Shown: positions 41,042 to 49,078 of the stretch, in pieces
Position numbering within the stretch: position 1 is the stretch's first letter
Layout of the letters: each line of letters starts with the position of its first letter
Assembly (NCBI GenBank): GCA_951813535.1
Contig: OX638345.1
Span: 4,313,944 to 4,377,943, forward strand
Origin: an uncultured Dehalococcoidia bacterium
GTDB lineage: Bacteria > Chloroflexota > Dehalococcoidia > Lucifugimonadales > UBA3495
Reading direction: 5' to 3'
DNA length: 64,000 nt
The notes under the pieces: generated by a model
Seen by the model: the letters and a program-made list of their open reading frames with translations, nothing else
What the model was told of the DNA's origin: nothing
Database searches by the model: none
Position numbers and translations under genes: made by a program

Positions 41042-42175
41042 CTAGATGAAGTTGAACTTCTCGAACGTCCCGTTCACCAGCGGCTGAGCATCCAGACCCA
41101 TCCAGTTCTCCACCAGGTCGGTGTAAATGCTGCGGAAGTCGTTGTTGAAATGCAGGTCGCCTTCCAGGAGCTTGTCCTCTTCCAGCGAAGGATACTGGCC
41201 ATAGAGCCCGCCCTTCACGTTGTCGCCGACCACGAACGCGACGCCGCCGCTGCCGTGGTCGGTGCCGGAACCATTGTCGTGCACCCGGCGCCCGAACTCG
41301 GTGAACACCAGCAGGGTCACGTTGTCGCTGGCCTCGTGCTCCCGCAGGTCGTCCATGAAGTCGGCGATAGCGTGGGAGGTGTTGCCCCACAGGCTCGCGT
41401 GCGCCGCCAACTCGCCGGCGTGCGTGTCAAAGCTGTTGTACGGAGCCGTCGTGTACAGGATCCGCGTGCCGAACCCGGCCAGGTGAACCTGCGCAATGTT
41501 CTTCATGTACTGCGCGACCACGTCCTGGCCGTACTCAATGCTGGAGCTGTACATCTCCGGCGCCGTGCTCAGGATGTCCGCGCCCTTCAGCGCGTCCGTT
41601 CCCGTCTGCGACAGGTAATCAACCACCGAACTGCGGCCCAGCGTGGGCGAGTACATCTTGGAGAAGATGTCCAGCGCCTCCATGCGCTGTTCCTCCGCGT
41701 CGATGCCGGTCAGCACGCCGTAGGTGGCCAGATTCCCAACCGAGGCCACCGGCACGCCCGGGGCGGCCAGCGCCCGCGGCAGCCCGCGGCCGAAGTTCAC
41801 GCCGGTCAGCACGTTTTCCTTGTTGGGGTCGATTTCGCGGATGGCGCGGCCCAGCCAGCCCTCGGTGCCCTGCTTGTCGGGCTCGCAGGTGTGCCAGATG
41901 TCCATGCTGCGGAAGTGGCTGCGGTTGGGGTTGGCGTAGCCCACGCCCTGGATGACGGCGACCTTGCCCTCGTCGTACAGCCTCTTCAGCGGGCCCATGT
42001 TGGGGTTCAGGCCAACGTACCCGTCCAGGTCCAGCGCCTGGCCTTCCGGCACGCGGACCGATGGGCGATTGTCGTAGTAAAGCGGGTCCCCGTGCGGCAC
42101 CAGCGTATTCAGCGCATCATTGCCGCCGGAAAGCTGGAGCACCACCAGCACCGGATCTTTCTTCGTAGCGGTCAT
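41042..42175 (-). CDS. DUF1501 domain protein
   Basis: This 377-residue protein has the DUF1501 (alkaline-phosphatase/sulfatase-like fold) signature: VLVVLQLSGGNDALNTLVPHGDP near the N-terminus, NRSHFRSMDIWHT, NSFDTHAGELAAHASLWGNTS, NVTLLVFTEFGRRVHDNGSGTDHGSGG and a C-terminal GVGLxxLVENW-like end. DUF1501 proteins nearly always pair with DUF1800 proteins, as here, but most have an N-terminal Tat signal. This one starts directly at the first strand with no export signal. The enzymatic activity is unknown. Confidence 0.92.
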   Translation of the reverse strand: MTATKKDPVLVVLQLSGGNDALNTLVPHGDPLYYDNRPSVRVPEGQALDLDGYVGLNPNMGPLKRLYDEGKVAVIQGVGYANPNRSHFRSMDIWHTCEPDKQGTEGWLGRAIREIDPNKENVLTGVNFGRGLPRALAAPGVPVASVGNLATYGVLTGIDAEEQRMEALDIFSKMYSPTLGRSSVVDYLSQTGTDALKGADILSTAPEMYSSSIEYGQDVVAQYMKNIAQVHLAGFGTRILYTTAPYNSFDTHAGELAAHASLWGNTSHAIADFMDDLREHEASDNVTLLVFTEFGRRVHDNGSGTDHGSGGVAFVVGDNVKGGLYGQYPSLEEDKLLEGDLHFNNDFRSIYTDLVENWMGLDAQPLVNGTFEKFNFI

Positions 42176-42277
42176 GTTGTTTCTCCTTGTTTCGTTGGAG
42201 ATCGTCGGAGGTGTCGGGCGGGCAGCGGTTGGTCAACTGGCATTCCACTGCGGGCTGCCTGTATCCGCCGGCTCCGC

Positions 42278-42709
42278 CTATTGTTCGTCTAGTTGGGGAG
42301 GCAGCTCGTCGAAAACTTTGCCCTCTGCCTCTGCTTCCAGTCGGCGTCGGTTCCAGTCTTCCCATTGGGCATGCATCCGCTGCTGTCCTTGCAGTTGGCC
42401 TTCTTCCCGAGCTTTGCGCTCTCGGCGTTCACTCCAAATCGCTGCGAGAACCATTCTTCCTGTCTCCACGATGATGGGTGATATCACCAATGCCGCCGCG
42501 CCAGCTCTGATCAACTCGCCGGTGACGACATACTGTATCGCGGTCCATTCCTTGGTGTTTCCGGTGGTGAGCGCTAGCAAGGTATTGGCAATAGCAAGAT
42601 AGGTTGTGATGACGGCGAATACTGAAAGGTACCAGGGCATCGCCCTTGCGGGAATATTGGGTATTCCTATCCTTGAATTCCGATCTGCTCCGTCGCGTTC
42701 TCTTGCCAT
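42278..42709 (-). CDS. Two-helix membrane protein between DUF1800 and DUF1501
   Basis: This 143-residue protein (ATG 42709; the frame can extend to TTG 42724) has two transmembrane helices (YLSVFAVITTYLAIANTLLAL and IRAGAAALVISPIIVETGRMVL). A highly charged cytoplasmic tail follows, rich in Arg/Glu and ending in EDWNRRRLEAEAEGKVFDELPPQLDEQ. GC content is lower than in the flanking DUF genes. Its location between the DUF1800 and DUF1501 genes suggests either an accessory membrane anchor for the pair or a recent insertion. No family name is recognised. Confidence 0.7.
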   Translation of the reverse strand: MARERDGADRNSRIGIPNIPARAMPWYLSVFAVITTYLAIANTLLALTTGNTKEWTAIQYVVTGELIRAGAAALVISPIIVETGRMVLAAIWSERRERKAREEGQLQGQQRMHAQWEDWNRRRLEAEAEGKVFDELPPQLDEQ

Positions 42710-42784
42710 TGCTTGTTTTGCCAATCACGTTCGACGCCGCACCGATGACCGAGTGTTATCGGTACGGCGTCGCAAATTCGCTAG

Positions 42785-44182
42785 CTACGCGAACTGGTAC
42801 TCCTGCGTGCTCACGATCAGCTGCAGCGTCTGGGCGATGGTATCCGAGTATTCGGGCGACCCGGGAGCCGGGTTGCCGACGAACGCGACCAACTGCTCCT
42901 TGGTCTCCGAAGCCAGCTCGTAGGCTCCCACCATCTCCAGGCACCGGTCAACGATCCCTTCGGCGGTGTTCACCTGCTCGCTGTCCAGCCGGGATACGAT
43001 CTCGCGAACGCCCGGCAGGCTGGTGTTGCCCACCTGGTCGGCCGCAAAGTTGATCCGCTCCACCAGCGTCCCCGAGTCGATCCACTCGGCGCCGGTGTGC
43101 CAGCCCTCCACGGTGGGCGGGTTCATCAGGTCCTGCCCCATGTACCGGATGGTGTTGGCCAGCGGGTTGAGGCCCAGCTTCGGCGACGTGAAGTCCTGCA
43201 CCAGCCGCATCGTCCCGATCACCACCTCGGTCGGGCTCTTCACCTTCTCGAAGCGGGCATCCTTGAAGAAATCGGAGTTGAACATGACCCGCAGCATGGC
43301 GGTCAGGTTGTAGCCGGAGTCAAAGTACGTCTGCTCCAGCAAGGCGATGGCTTCGGGGTCACGCGGCGCCGTGTTCTGCCACGCCGGCACCTGCACCTCG
43401 TCGGCCACGAAGAAGTTGTACAGGTGGCGCGACACGAAGCGAGCCGCCGACTGCTGCCGGGCGATGATGTCAACGATGTCGTCGCCGTTGAAGTTGCCCG
43501 TCTCGCCCAGGAACGTCTTCTGGTCGTTGTCGTGGTCGTACGGGTTGTAGATGAAGTTCGACTCGTACCGGCCGTAGGGGTAACGCGGCACGGCGTTGGT
43601 GATGGTCCAGCCGGTGAAGGCCCGGGCCGCTTCCTTCACGTCATCCTCGCTGTAGTTGGCCTGGCCGTCCATGCCGACTCCCAGCGAGAACAGCTCCAGC
43701 AGCTCACGGCCCCAGTTCTCGTTGATCGCGCCCTTGTGGCTCATGCAGTTGTCCAGATAGAACACCATGGCCGGGTCGCGGGACAGGCCCTTCAGCAGGA
43801 TGTCGAAGTTGCCCATGCCCAGGTCGCGGAACATATCCAGCTGGAGCTGGATCTGCCGCCCGTGCTCGCACTTGGAGTTGCCAGTGCAAAGGATCCCGTG
43901 CCAGAAGAGGGCCATCTTCTCCTGCAGCGGGCGCTTGGTGTTGATCATCCGGTAGGCGAGATACGCCTGGTTGACTTCCAGCGCGTTCATCTCCTTCCAG
44001 TCGACGAAGTGTCGCTCCAGGATGTCCATTTCCAGGTCAGGCTGGGCAATGGGGTCGAGCAGCTCTTCGACGGTGGCTTCATAGCCGGCGGCGGCGCGCT
44101 GTTCCAGCTCGGCGTAGGTGGCGCCGAAACCGGCCCGACGCATCAGGTGCGCCATCTGGGCAATTTCCTGGTTGGTGGGCAT
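42785..44182 (-). CDS. DUF1800 domain protein
   Basis: This 465-residue protein starts at ATG 44182, which has AGGAGGT 7 nt upstream. DUF1800 landmarks are MAHLMRRAGFGATYAELEQ, KMALFWHGILCTGNSKCEHGRQIQLQLDMFR, MVFYLDNCMSHKGAINENWGRELLELFSLGVG, YSEDDVKEAARAFTGWT, NFNGDDIVDIIARQQSAARFVSRHLYNFFVADE, and MNPPTVEGWHTGAEWIDSGTLVERINFA. It is first in the run DUF1800 - membrane protein - DUF1501 - NHL. Such pairs are thought to be exported or surface enzymes, but biochemical data are lacking. No signal peptide is visible here either. Confidence 0.92.
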   Translation of the reverse strand: MPTNQEIAQMAHLMRRAGFGATYAELEQRAAAGYEATVEELLDPIAQPDLEMDILERHFVDWKEMNALEVNQAYLAYRMINTKRPLQEKMALFWHGILCTGNSKCEHGRQIQLQLDMFRDLGMGNFDILLKGLSRDPAMVFYLDNCMSHKGAINENWGRELLELFSLGVGMDGQANYSEDDVKEAARAFTGWTITNAVPRYPYGRYESNFIYNPYDHDNDQKTFLGETGNFNGDDIVDIIARQQSAARFVSRHLYNFFVADEVQVPAWQNTAPRDPEAIALLEQTYFDSGYNLTAMLRVMFNSDFFKDARFEKVKSPTEVVIGTMRLVQDFTSPKLGLNPLANTIRYMGQDLMNPPTVEGWHTGAEWIDSGTLVERINFAADQVGNTSLPGVREIVSRLDSEQVNTAEGIVDRCLEMVGAYELASETKEQLVAFVGNPAPGSPEYSDTIAQTLQLIVSTQEYQFA

Positions 44183-44553
44183 GGCGTGTACCTCCTGGGG
44201 TGCTGTGGCGGTTGCAGACGCAACCGTGGCGATTAACGACGATTTCCGCACGCGATGACCACGGTCAAAGCACGCGCGCGACAACCATCTGGAGATAGCC
44301 GCATACTACTCGCCGGCCCGTTTGAGTGTCAAGAAACGGGCCGGTCGCCGCAGGGCAATCGCATTTTGAACGGTTGCCTCCCGTCATTCCCGCGAAAGCG
44401 GGAATCCAGTGGTCGAAATGACCAGCCACGTCGACGATGAATGCCCTTTACGTTCACTGGAAGCCGACACCCTGCACTGCTGACAACAGGCGATTTCAGA
44501 ATGCCGATGCGCAGTGGTAGAATCACCCCTGCTAACCGCTGGGAGCAGAACTT
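44183..44553. other. Divergent intergenic region with a REP-like hairpin at 44383-44409
   Basis: This 371-bp gap separates the DUF1800 gene (minus) from the disrupted methyltransferase (plus). It contains REP-like copy 4: GTCATTCCCGC-GAAA-GCGGGAATCCAG, a perfect hairpin of the class common to many bacterial genomes. No ORF or RNA gene is supported. Confidence 0.6.
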
Positions 44554-45009
44554 ATGGGCGATCTGAACGTGGCCAACCGGACGTTGGCGATCATGGACAA
44601 CCTGACGTTCCTGCGTCGGCTGAACAACGAGTGCATCGACCTGATTGCCATCGACCCGCCCTTTGCTGCCAACGAAACCTTTACCGGCAAGCCCCGCCCA
44701 CCCATCAGCGACGCTGAGTACGCTGAGGAAATCGCCCTGGCCAAGGCCCACGGCGTCGAGCACAACGAGGGCCAGGGCCTGACCCGCGTCCACGACATCT
44801 GGAGCTGGAACGAGGATGTGCATCCGGCCTGGAAGATGGGTATTCAGGACGACTACCCCGAGGTGTTCGCGGTAATCCAGGCCGTGGAGGCGTGCGCCTC
44901 GGAAAACGAGGCCGCGTACATCGCGTTCATGGCGGCGCGCCTGCTGGAATGCCGCCGCGTGCTGAAACCCGCGGGCAGCATCTACGTCCACTGCGACGAT
45001 CACGCCAAC

Positions 45010-45770
45010 GGTTCTGTTGCACTTTGCAGGGTGTCCGCACACACCAGGAGGCAAACAATGGCCACCCCCACATTGGAGGAAATGGCGGCCATCGGGCGAT
45101 TCAAGGAAGTGGAGGCCATCGAGGGAATCAAGGAGATGCTAGACCTTGCTAAACAGGACTTATCGGCGATGGATAGCATCGATGACGATGAATTGGATAT
45201 CGTGCAGTTCAACGGTCGGGAGTTTCTGCGGGAATCCATAGACTTGGTCGAGGGTCTTTTATGGGCATTATCGCGCCGGAACGAACAGGTATGCGTGCAT
45301 TGCAGTCGCGCGATTGCAGAGCGATGGACATCTTGGAAAATGATAGTTCTCTCTTCTGATGACCCAGCAGGAGAAGTAATGAAGGCCGCTCTTGACCCTA
45401 TAAAAAGATTGCGAAAGGCAATGGGCAATCTACCTGGGTACCAAGAGGCGGTCAAGGAAGATGACGATAGGATACTTGCCTACACAGGCAAGTACCTCGC
45501 TGCCCATAAAATAGCCCCCCATCTGCTCGTTGGGACCCCAGATGACGAAACCGACTGGTCTAATTACGCCATGGACTCAGTGATGAGCCATGCAAACTTT
45601 ACCTACTCCAAAGACTGTCATAGGTTTGATGACGCGCCTTGGCTTTGGGCGAGTCACGCGATGGACTCTGCACGGTTCTTCTGGGCACTGCGTAACAACA
45701 TTGCGTCTGGGGTGTTGGGCGGTCAATCGCCCGCCTCGGAGTGAACTACCCTGCAAGATGCAACAGAACC
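45010..45770 (+). mobile_element. Mobile insertion cassette with IS6-like inverted repeats
   Basis: The 761-bp element is bounded by 23-bp inverted repeats, GGTTCTGTTGCA(CT)TTGCAGGGT on the left (45010-45032) and its complement on the right (45748-45770) with two mismatches. ACGCCAAC occurs immediately outside both ends (45002-45009 and 45771-45778): an exact 8-bp target-site duplication. GGTTCTGTTGCA and an 8-bp duplication are the marks of the IS6/IS26 family. No transposase is inside; the only gene is the 228-codon passenger at 45058. The base composition is lower in GC than the host gene. Confidence 0.88.
45058..45744 (+). CDS. Passenger protein of the insertion cassette, unknown function
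   Basis: This 228-residue protein begins at an ATG with AGGAGG 6 nt upstream and ends 3 bp before the right inverted repeat, so it fills the element. It is mainly helical and acidic: MATPTLEEMAAIGRFKEVEAI, IKEMLDLAKQDLSAMDSIDDDE, then a central VCVHCSRAIAERW, a KAALDPIKRLRKAM helix, and a C-terminal DSVMSHANFTYSKDCHRFDD, WLWASHAMDSARFFWALRNN. It has no DDE, DEDD or HUH motif and is not a transposase. Cys and His residues are scattered rather than in a clear metal knuckle. No family is recognised. The clean reading frame and strong ribosome-binding site suggest a maintained function, perhaps toxin, anti-restriction or regulatory. Confidence 0.8.
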   Translation: MATPTLEEMAAIGRFKEVEAIEGIKEMLDLAKQDLSAMDSIDDDELDIVQFNGREFLRESIDLVEGLLWALSRRNEQVCVHCSRAIAERWTSWKMIVLSSDDPAGEVMKAALDPIKRLRKAMGNLPGYQEAVKEDDDRILAYTGKYLAAHKIAPHLLVGTPDDETDWSNYAMDSVMSHANFTYSKDCHRFDDAPWLWASHAMDSARFFWALRNNIASGVLGGQSPASE

Positions 45771-46052
45771 ACGCCAACAGTTATCTGCGTATGCTGATGG
45801 ACGCTGTGTTTGGGGTGGAGAATTACAGGAATCAAATCGCGTGGAAACGGTATGGTGCTCACAACGATGTGGGTCAAGGTTCAACGCGGTTCGGACGTGT
45901 GCACGACACTATCCTCCTATACGGCAAAAGCCCGTCAGTAACGTGGAATCAAGGATTTGTGCCGCTGGACGAAAGTTGCGTTCAAAGCACTTTTCGCTAC
46001 GTTGAACATGATACCGACAGGCGCTTTACCACTACACCGCTAACAGGCCCGG

Positions 46053-46664
46053 GTGGATATGACCGACGCCACTAGAGATGTCTTGGCGTCGGTGAAGAAA
46101 GACCGGGCCTTTCAGGAGCCGCAGCAATGGACCACCAGCCGCACTATCGGCCCGGGGGAATTGCCCGAGCGGGACGACGTTGACCCGGCGCCGCATCATA
46201 ACCTGCGGCAACCCAGACGCGGGGCCAGACAGAGTACGCAGTCATCGAGCTGGTCAGGCCGCATCCCGAAGGACGACGCCAAGCGGCTGCTGATGGACCA
46301 ATTCGGCCCCCGCTGCTGGGGCTGCGGCTACGAACCCCGCCGGCCCAACGGCAGCCTGGACGAAACCCTGCTGGAGGTGGACCACATCAGGGCGCGTCGG
46401 GCGACGCAAGGAACCCAGGGCAACGACGAACTCTACAACCTGGCTCTGTTGCATCGCACCTGCAACGGTATCAAGCGCAATCAGATGACGCTGGAAGAAC
46501 TCCGCAGCCACAACGCCATGAACGGCCTGCTGTACGTAGAGAAAGTAACTGATCTGGTCGACCTGTTCGATGCGACCCAATTCGCCGCCGAGCAGATCGC
46601 CATGCACACGGCGAGGTACGGTTTGCAAACGGATCTGCCCCAGCCGGCGGGCAGCCCGACCTGA
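46053..46664 (+). pseudogene. HNH-nuclease-like 3' part of the broken methyltransferase gene
   Basis: The 203-codon open frame includes RIPKDDAKRLLMDQFGPRCWGCGYEPRRPNG, LLEVDHIRARR and NLALLHRTCNGIKRNQMTLEELR. This is an HNH motif with CxxC, DH and the trailing CNxxK. The first 70 codons are low-complexity and show no start supported by a ribosome-binding site. It is most likely the C-terminal nuclease domain of the methyltransferase fusion left after deletion, but a stand-alone small HNH protein cannot be excluded. Confidence 0.65.
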
Positions 46665-46710
46665 AAGCGCCGGCTATTTCGTTTGACGTGCTATCGCGGC
46701 ATATCCGCGG

Positions 46711-47529
46711 CTATCCAGCCGCCACCAACCCCGCCACCCGTTCCTTCACCCACTCCCCCACCTCCCCCTCAAACGCCGGCTCCGGCGGCAGCTCGTGATA
46801 CCGTGCCACCTGGCCGTATCGCGCCGTATGGTGCATTCCATTGATGATGGGGCCAAGATCAACCTGCAAGGGTTCATCCTCCGGCAGCAGCGGCAACAGG
46901 AACGGCGGAATGGATTGCTGCACGCTGAACGGATACAGCAGCGCGCCGGGGCGTTGCCAGCCCTGGCATACCAGGATGCGGTAGTCGCTGGCCGGCGGCG
47001 GCGTTTCCAGCGGCATCGGCTCCCCACCGCGCAGCAGGTCAATCTCCACCAGATTCGCGCCGCTGCCGACGATCGCTTGGCGCTTGCGCTCATAGCGCTG
47101 CCGCTCTCGCCCCGGTGCCTTGTTGGTGGGAGAGAGTACCTCGATGATGGTGACAATTTTTTGGTCGGGCATGGCTTCGACGCGGAGCCAGGTAACCTTC
47201 ACTTCCCGGGGCATCCGTACCCGTATTGCGTAATCTTCCACCGCGGAAGTGGCGACAGCGGCGGCTCCTGCAGCAGGGATGCTTTGCGGCGCCGGGCTTG
47301 GAGGTTCGTCGGTCACAAGCGCATCCGGTATCATAAACGCCAGGTCCGGTGGCTGGCCTGTAGGGGATTCAATATCCACCCGCTGTTCCAATTCTAGACG
47401 GTAGCGGTCAGGAAGCTGCGGCCCTAACCGTTCTGCCAGAACTGCAATCAAGCGATTATGAAACGACGGCCAAATATGCCGATGTTCCAGGTACGGGTTC
47501 ATCCCCGGAAACGGGTTGTCATACTTCAT
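46711..47529 (-). CDS. DUF4058 family protein
   Basis: This 272-residue protein has the standard DUF4058 start MKYDNPFPGMNPYLEHRHIWPSFHNRLIAVLAERLGPQLPDRYRLELEQRV. Then VTWLRVEAMPDQKIVTIIEVLSPTNKAPGRERQRYERKRQAIVGSGANLVEIDLLRGGEPM follows, and near the end VDLGPIINGMHHTARY. The segment with IEVLSPTNK...RERQRYERKR resembles a PD-(D/E)XK core, so, like Uma2, it may be a nuclease-like protein. The family is common in cyanobacteria and Chloroflexota and is uncharacterised. It starts 59 bp downstream of the CoA-binding gene on the same strand. Confidence 0.93.
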   Translation of the reverse strand: MKYDNPFPGMNPYLEHRHIWPSFHNRLIAVLAERLGPQLPDRYRLELEQRVDIESPTGQPPDLAFMIPDALVTDEPPSPAPQSIPAAGAAAVATSAVEDYAIRVRMPREVKVTWLRVEAMPDQKIVTIIEVLSPTNKAPGRERQRYERKRQAIVGSGANLVEIDLLRGGEPMPLETPPPASDYRILVCQGWQRPGALLYPFSVQQSIPPFLLPLLPEDEPLQVDLGPIINGMHHTARYGQVARYHELPPEPAFEGEVGEWVKERVAGLVAAG

Positions 47530-47588
47530 GCCGGCCTATCCCCTCGGCCGCCGCCAGCCCGGCCGCCGCGAGCCCGGACGCCGCGAGC

Positions 47589-48014
47589 CTACCCGCCGCG
47601 CCGCCGCTTGTGCTGCCGCAGGATGCAGTCGTCCATGATCACGCCCAACCCGGCGTCCCGCGCCCGTTCCGCCGCCGCCTGGTCAACCACCCCGTCCTGC
47701 ATCCACACGTACCGCGCCCCGATGCTGACCGCGTCGTCCGTAATGGCTCCCGCGAACTCGCTCCGCCGGAACACGTCCACCAGGTCGATGCTCAAGCCCT
47801 CAGCCTGCGCCGCCGCCCGCGCTGCGTCCAGGTCGTCGTAGGACTGCTCGCCCAGCACGGTTGAGCCCTTCAACGCCGGGTTCACCGGGATGATCCGGTA
47901 GCCCTGCGACTGCATGTACCGGGATACTCCGTGGCTGTCCCGCGCCGGATTGTCCGACAGACCCACCACGGCGATGGTCTTCACGTTGTCCAGAATCTCA
48001 TCAATCAAGTCCAT
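47589..48014 (-). CDS. CoA-binding domain protein (YccU-like)
   Basis: This 141-residue single-domain protein has the Rossmann-like CoA-binding pattern: IAVVGLSDNPARDSHGVSRYMQSQGYRIIPVNP, VLGEQSYDDLD, LSIDLVDVFRRSEFAGAITDDAVSIGARYVWMQDGVVDQAAAERARDAGLGVIMDDCILRQHK. The end 'GLxVIMDxCxxxxH' is diagnostic for the YccU group. It binds CoA or a nucleotide; the physiological role is unclear. It is followed on the same strand by the DUF4058 gene. Confidence 0.92.
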   Translation of the reverse strand: MDLIDEILDNVKTIAVVGLSDNPARDSHGVSRYMQSQGYRIIPVNPALKGSTVLGEQSYDDLDAARAAAQAEGLSIDLVDVFRRSEFAGAITDDAVSIGARYVWMQDGVVDQAAAERARDAGLGVIMDDCILRQHKRRRGG

Positions 48015-48043
48015 TGCACTACTCTCTTTTACCGGGATTTACG

Positions 48044-48094
48044 GGATGTACAGGATATTGTCATCTTGATGAAGAATTAACATCCTGTACATCC
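48044..48094. repeat. TACAGGAT inverted repeat
   Basis: GGATGTACAGGAT (48044-48056) and ATCCTGTACATCC (48082-48094) are perfect 13-bp inverted copies around a 25-nt loop, between the cupin and CoA-binding genes. The sequence belongs to the common 'ACAGGATGNACAGGAT' repeat class also seen around 7440 and 52810-52929. Confidence 0.65.
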
Positions 48095-48108
48095 ATGCCA
48101 ATGACCGC

Positions 48109-48483
48109 CTACCGGCTTGCCGTGCTGTCGCTGCTGGTGATGGTGATGTGCCCCATGTAGCCGTTGGCCGTGGCGCCGTGCCAGTGGTTCTCGCCGGCCT
48201 TGATCTGGACCACGTCGCCCACGCCCACGTGATGCTCCTCGGACTCGTTGGCCACAATGCCGTTGCCCACGGTGATGACCAGTATCTGGTCACTGCTGTG
48301 CACGTGCCATCCCGTCTGGGCGCCCTTCTCGAAGTTCACCACGCTGGCGTTGAAAAAGTCGCTCTCCCCCTCGGGAATGATCGGCTGGCGGGTGCGATGC
48401 ACGTCGCCGCCGGTCCATCCCGGTACTGCCGCCGCCGTTCCCAGCGGTACATGCTCCACGTTCGCAATCCTTACTACACGCAT
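48109..48483 (-). CDS. Small cupin domain protein
   Basis: This 124-residue single cupin has conserved motif 1 in GAQTGWHVHSSDQILVITVGNGIVANE and motif 2 in VGVGDVVQIKAGENHWHGAT. Metal-ligand histidines are present (HVH, and H of ENHWHG). It resembles small decarboxylase- or dioxygenase-like cupins (carboxymuconolactone decarboxylase-associated type). The substrate is unknown. It is monocistronic with a short gap to the downstream repeat and CoA-binding gene. Confidence 0.9.
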   Translation of the reverse strand: MRVVRIANVEHVPLGTAAAVPGWTGGDVHRTRQPIIPEGESDFFNASVVNFEKGAQTGWHVHSSDQILVITVGNGIVANESEEHHVGVGDVVQIKAGENHWHGATANGYMGHITITSSDSTASR

Positions 48484-48557
48484 CTTGATGCCTCCTGTTG
48501 TGTTTGTTGTTGGTTGGATTCGGCGTCAGGGGGCTGATTTGTTGAGTTCCGCTACCG

Positions 48558-48800
48558 TTACTCAGAACATCTACATCCCTCTCCGTGATGAACCAATTCA
48601 TCGTCATCAGTGGCTTCAGTACAAGGAACGGCCTGAAGTGTTCCATCCAAAACTCCCTCGAAGGCTTCCACAATAGCAGCCACGAAGTCATCATCGATCT
48701 CGGCCCCATCTGGCATGATTTTCTCCAGATCGCCTTTTGTCAGCGGAACCGCTCCACCCGTGTCCGGGTCAAAGACTCTGATTTCGTAATCACGATTCAT
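48558..48800 (-). CDS. Small acidic protein of unknown function
   Basis: This protein of about 80 residues starts at the third of three adjacent start codons (ATG 48800), the one best spaced from AAGAGGT. The sequence MNRDYEIRVFDPDTGGAVPLTKGDLEKIMPDGAEIDDDFVAAIVEAFEGVLDG is acidic and well formed, and it ends HHGEGCRCSE. No family is recognised. Confidence 0.6.
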   Translation of the reverse strand: MNRDYEIRVFDPDTGGAVPLTKGDLEKIMPDGAEIDDDFVAAIVEAFEGVLDGTLQAVPCTEATDDDELVHHGEGCRCSE

Positions 48801-48900
48801 CATCACACCTCTTGGGAAGGCTCAAGGGTCTAGGGCATGCCGCACTGCACTCTATGAGCTCCGACGGTATGCCCTGAACCACTCTGCCCGCCTGCTCGGG

Positions 48901-49056
48901 GCCTTTCCAAAGTCCCTACCGGCGGCAGTCAATCGTCAGGACAGATTCACTGGATATCGGATTTTCAGGATCGTGGTCATACTCAGCGCCATCTACTCCA
49001 TCTTGATAATCCATAAATCCGGCAAATCCTGATTCTGACGATGACTTTGGAAAGGC
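48901..49056. repeat. Palindromic MITE-like repeat, copy 3
   Basis: GCCTTTCCAAAGTC (48901-48914) pairs perfectly with GACTTTGGAAAGGC (49043-49056). Inside it, a TCAGGAC/GATTCTGA pair and 'CGGATTTTCAGGAT ... AATCCTGATTCTGAC' match copies 1 and 2. The outer arms differ in sequence from copy 1 but remain complementary to each other. Confidence 0.7.
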
Positions 49057-49078
49057 TCCGCCGTGCTGCCTCCCGTCC

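Larger units (their letters stand above)
44554..46664 (+). pseudogene. DNA adenine methyltransferase-HNH gene, interrupted and internally deleted
   Basis: The 5' part (44554-45009) reads as a beta-type N6-adenine methyltransferase: VANRTLAIMDNLTFLRRLN, the DPPF motif in IDLIAIDPPFAANE, and LKPAGSIYVHCDDHAN. A mobile element (45010-45770) then interrupts it. After removing the element and one copy of the 8-bp repeat, the frame continues as SYLRMLMDAVFGVENYRNQIAWKRYGAHNDV to a stop at 46075. The motif-I region (DPFCGxGT) and TQKP box expected next are missing. Sequence from 46053 onward encodes an HNH segment typical of the C-terminus of such fusions. So besides the insertion there is an internal deletion and frame change; no active methyltransferase can be made. 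Confidence 0.85.
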
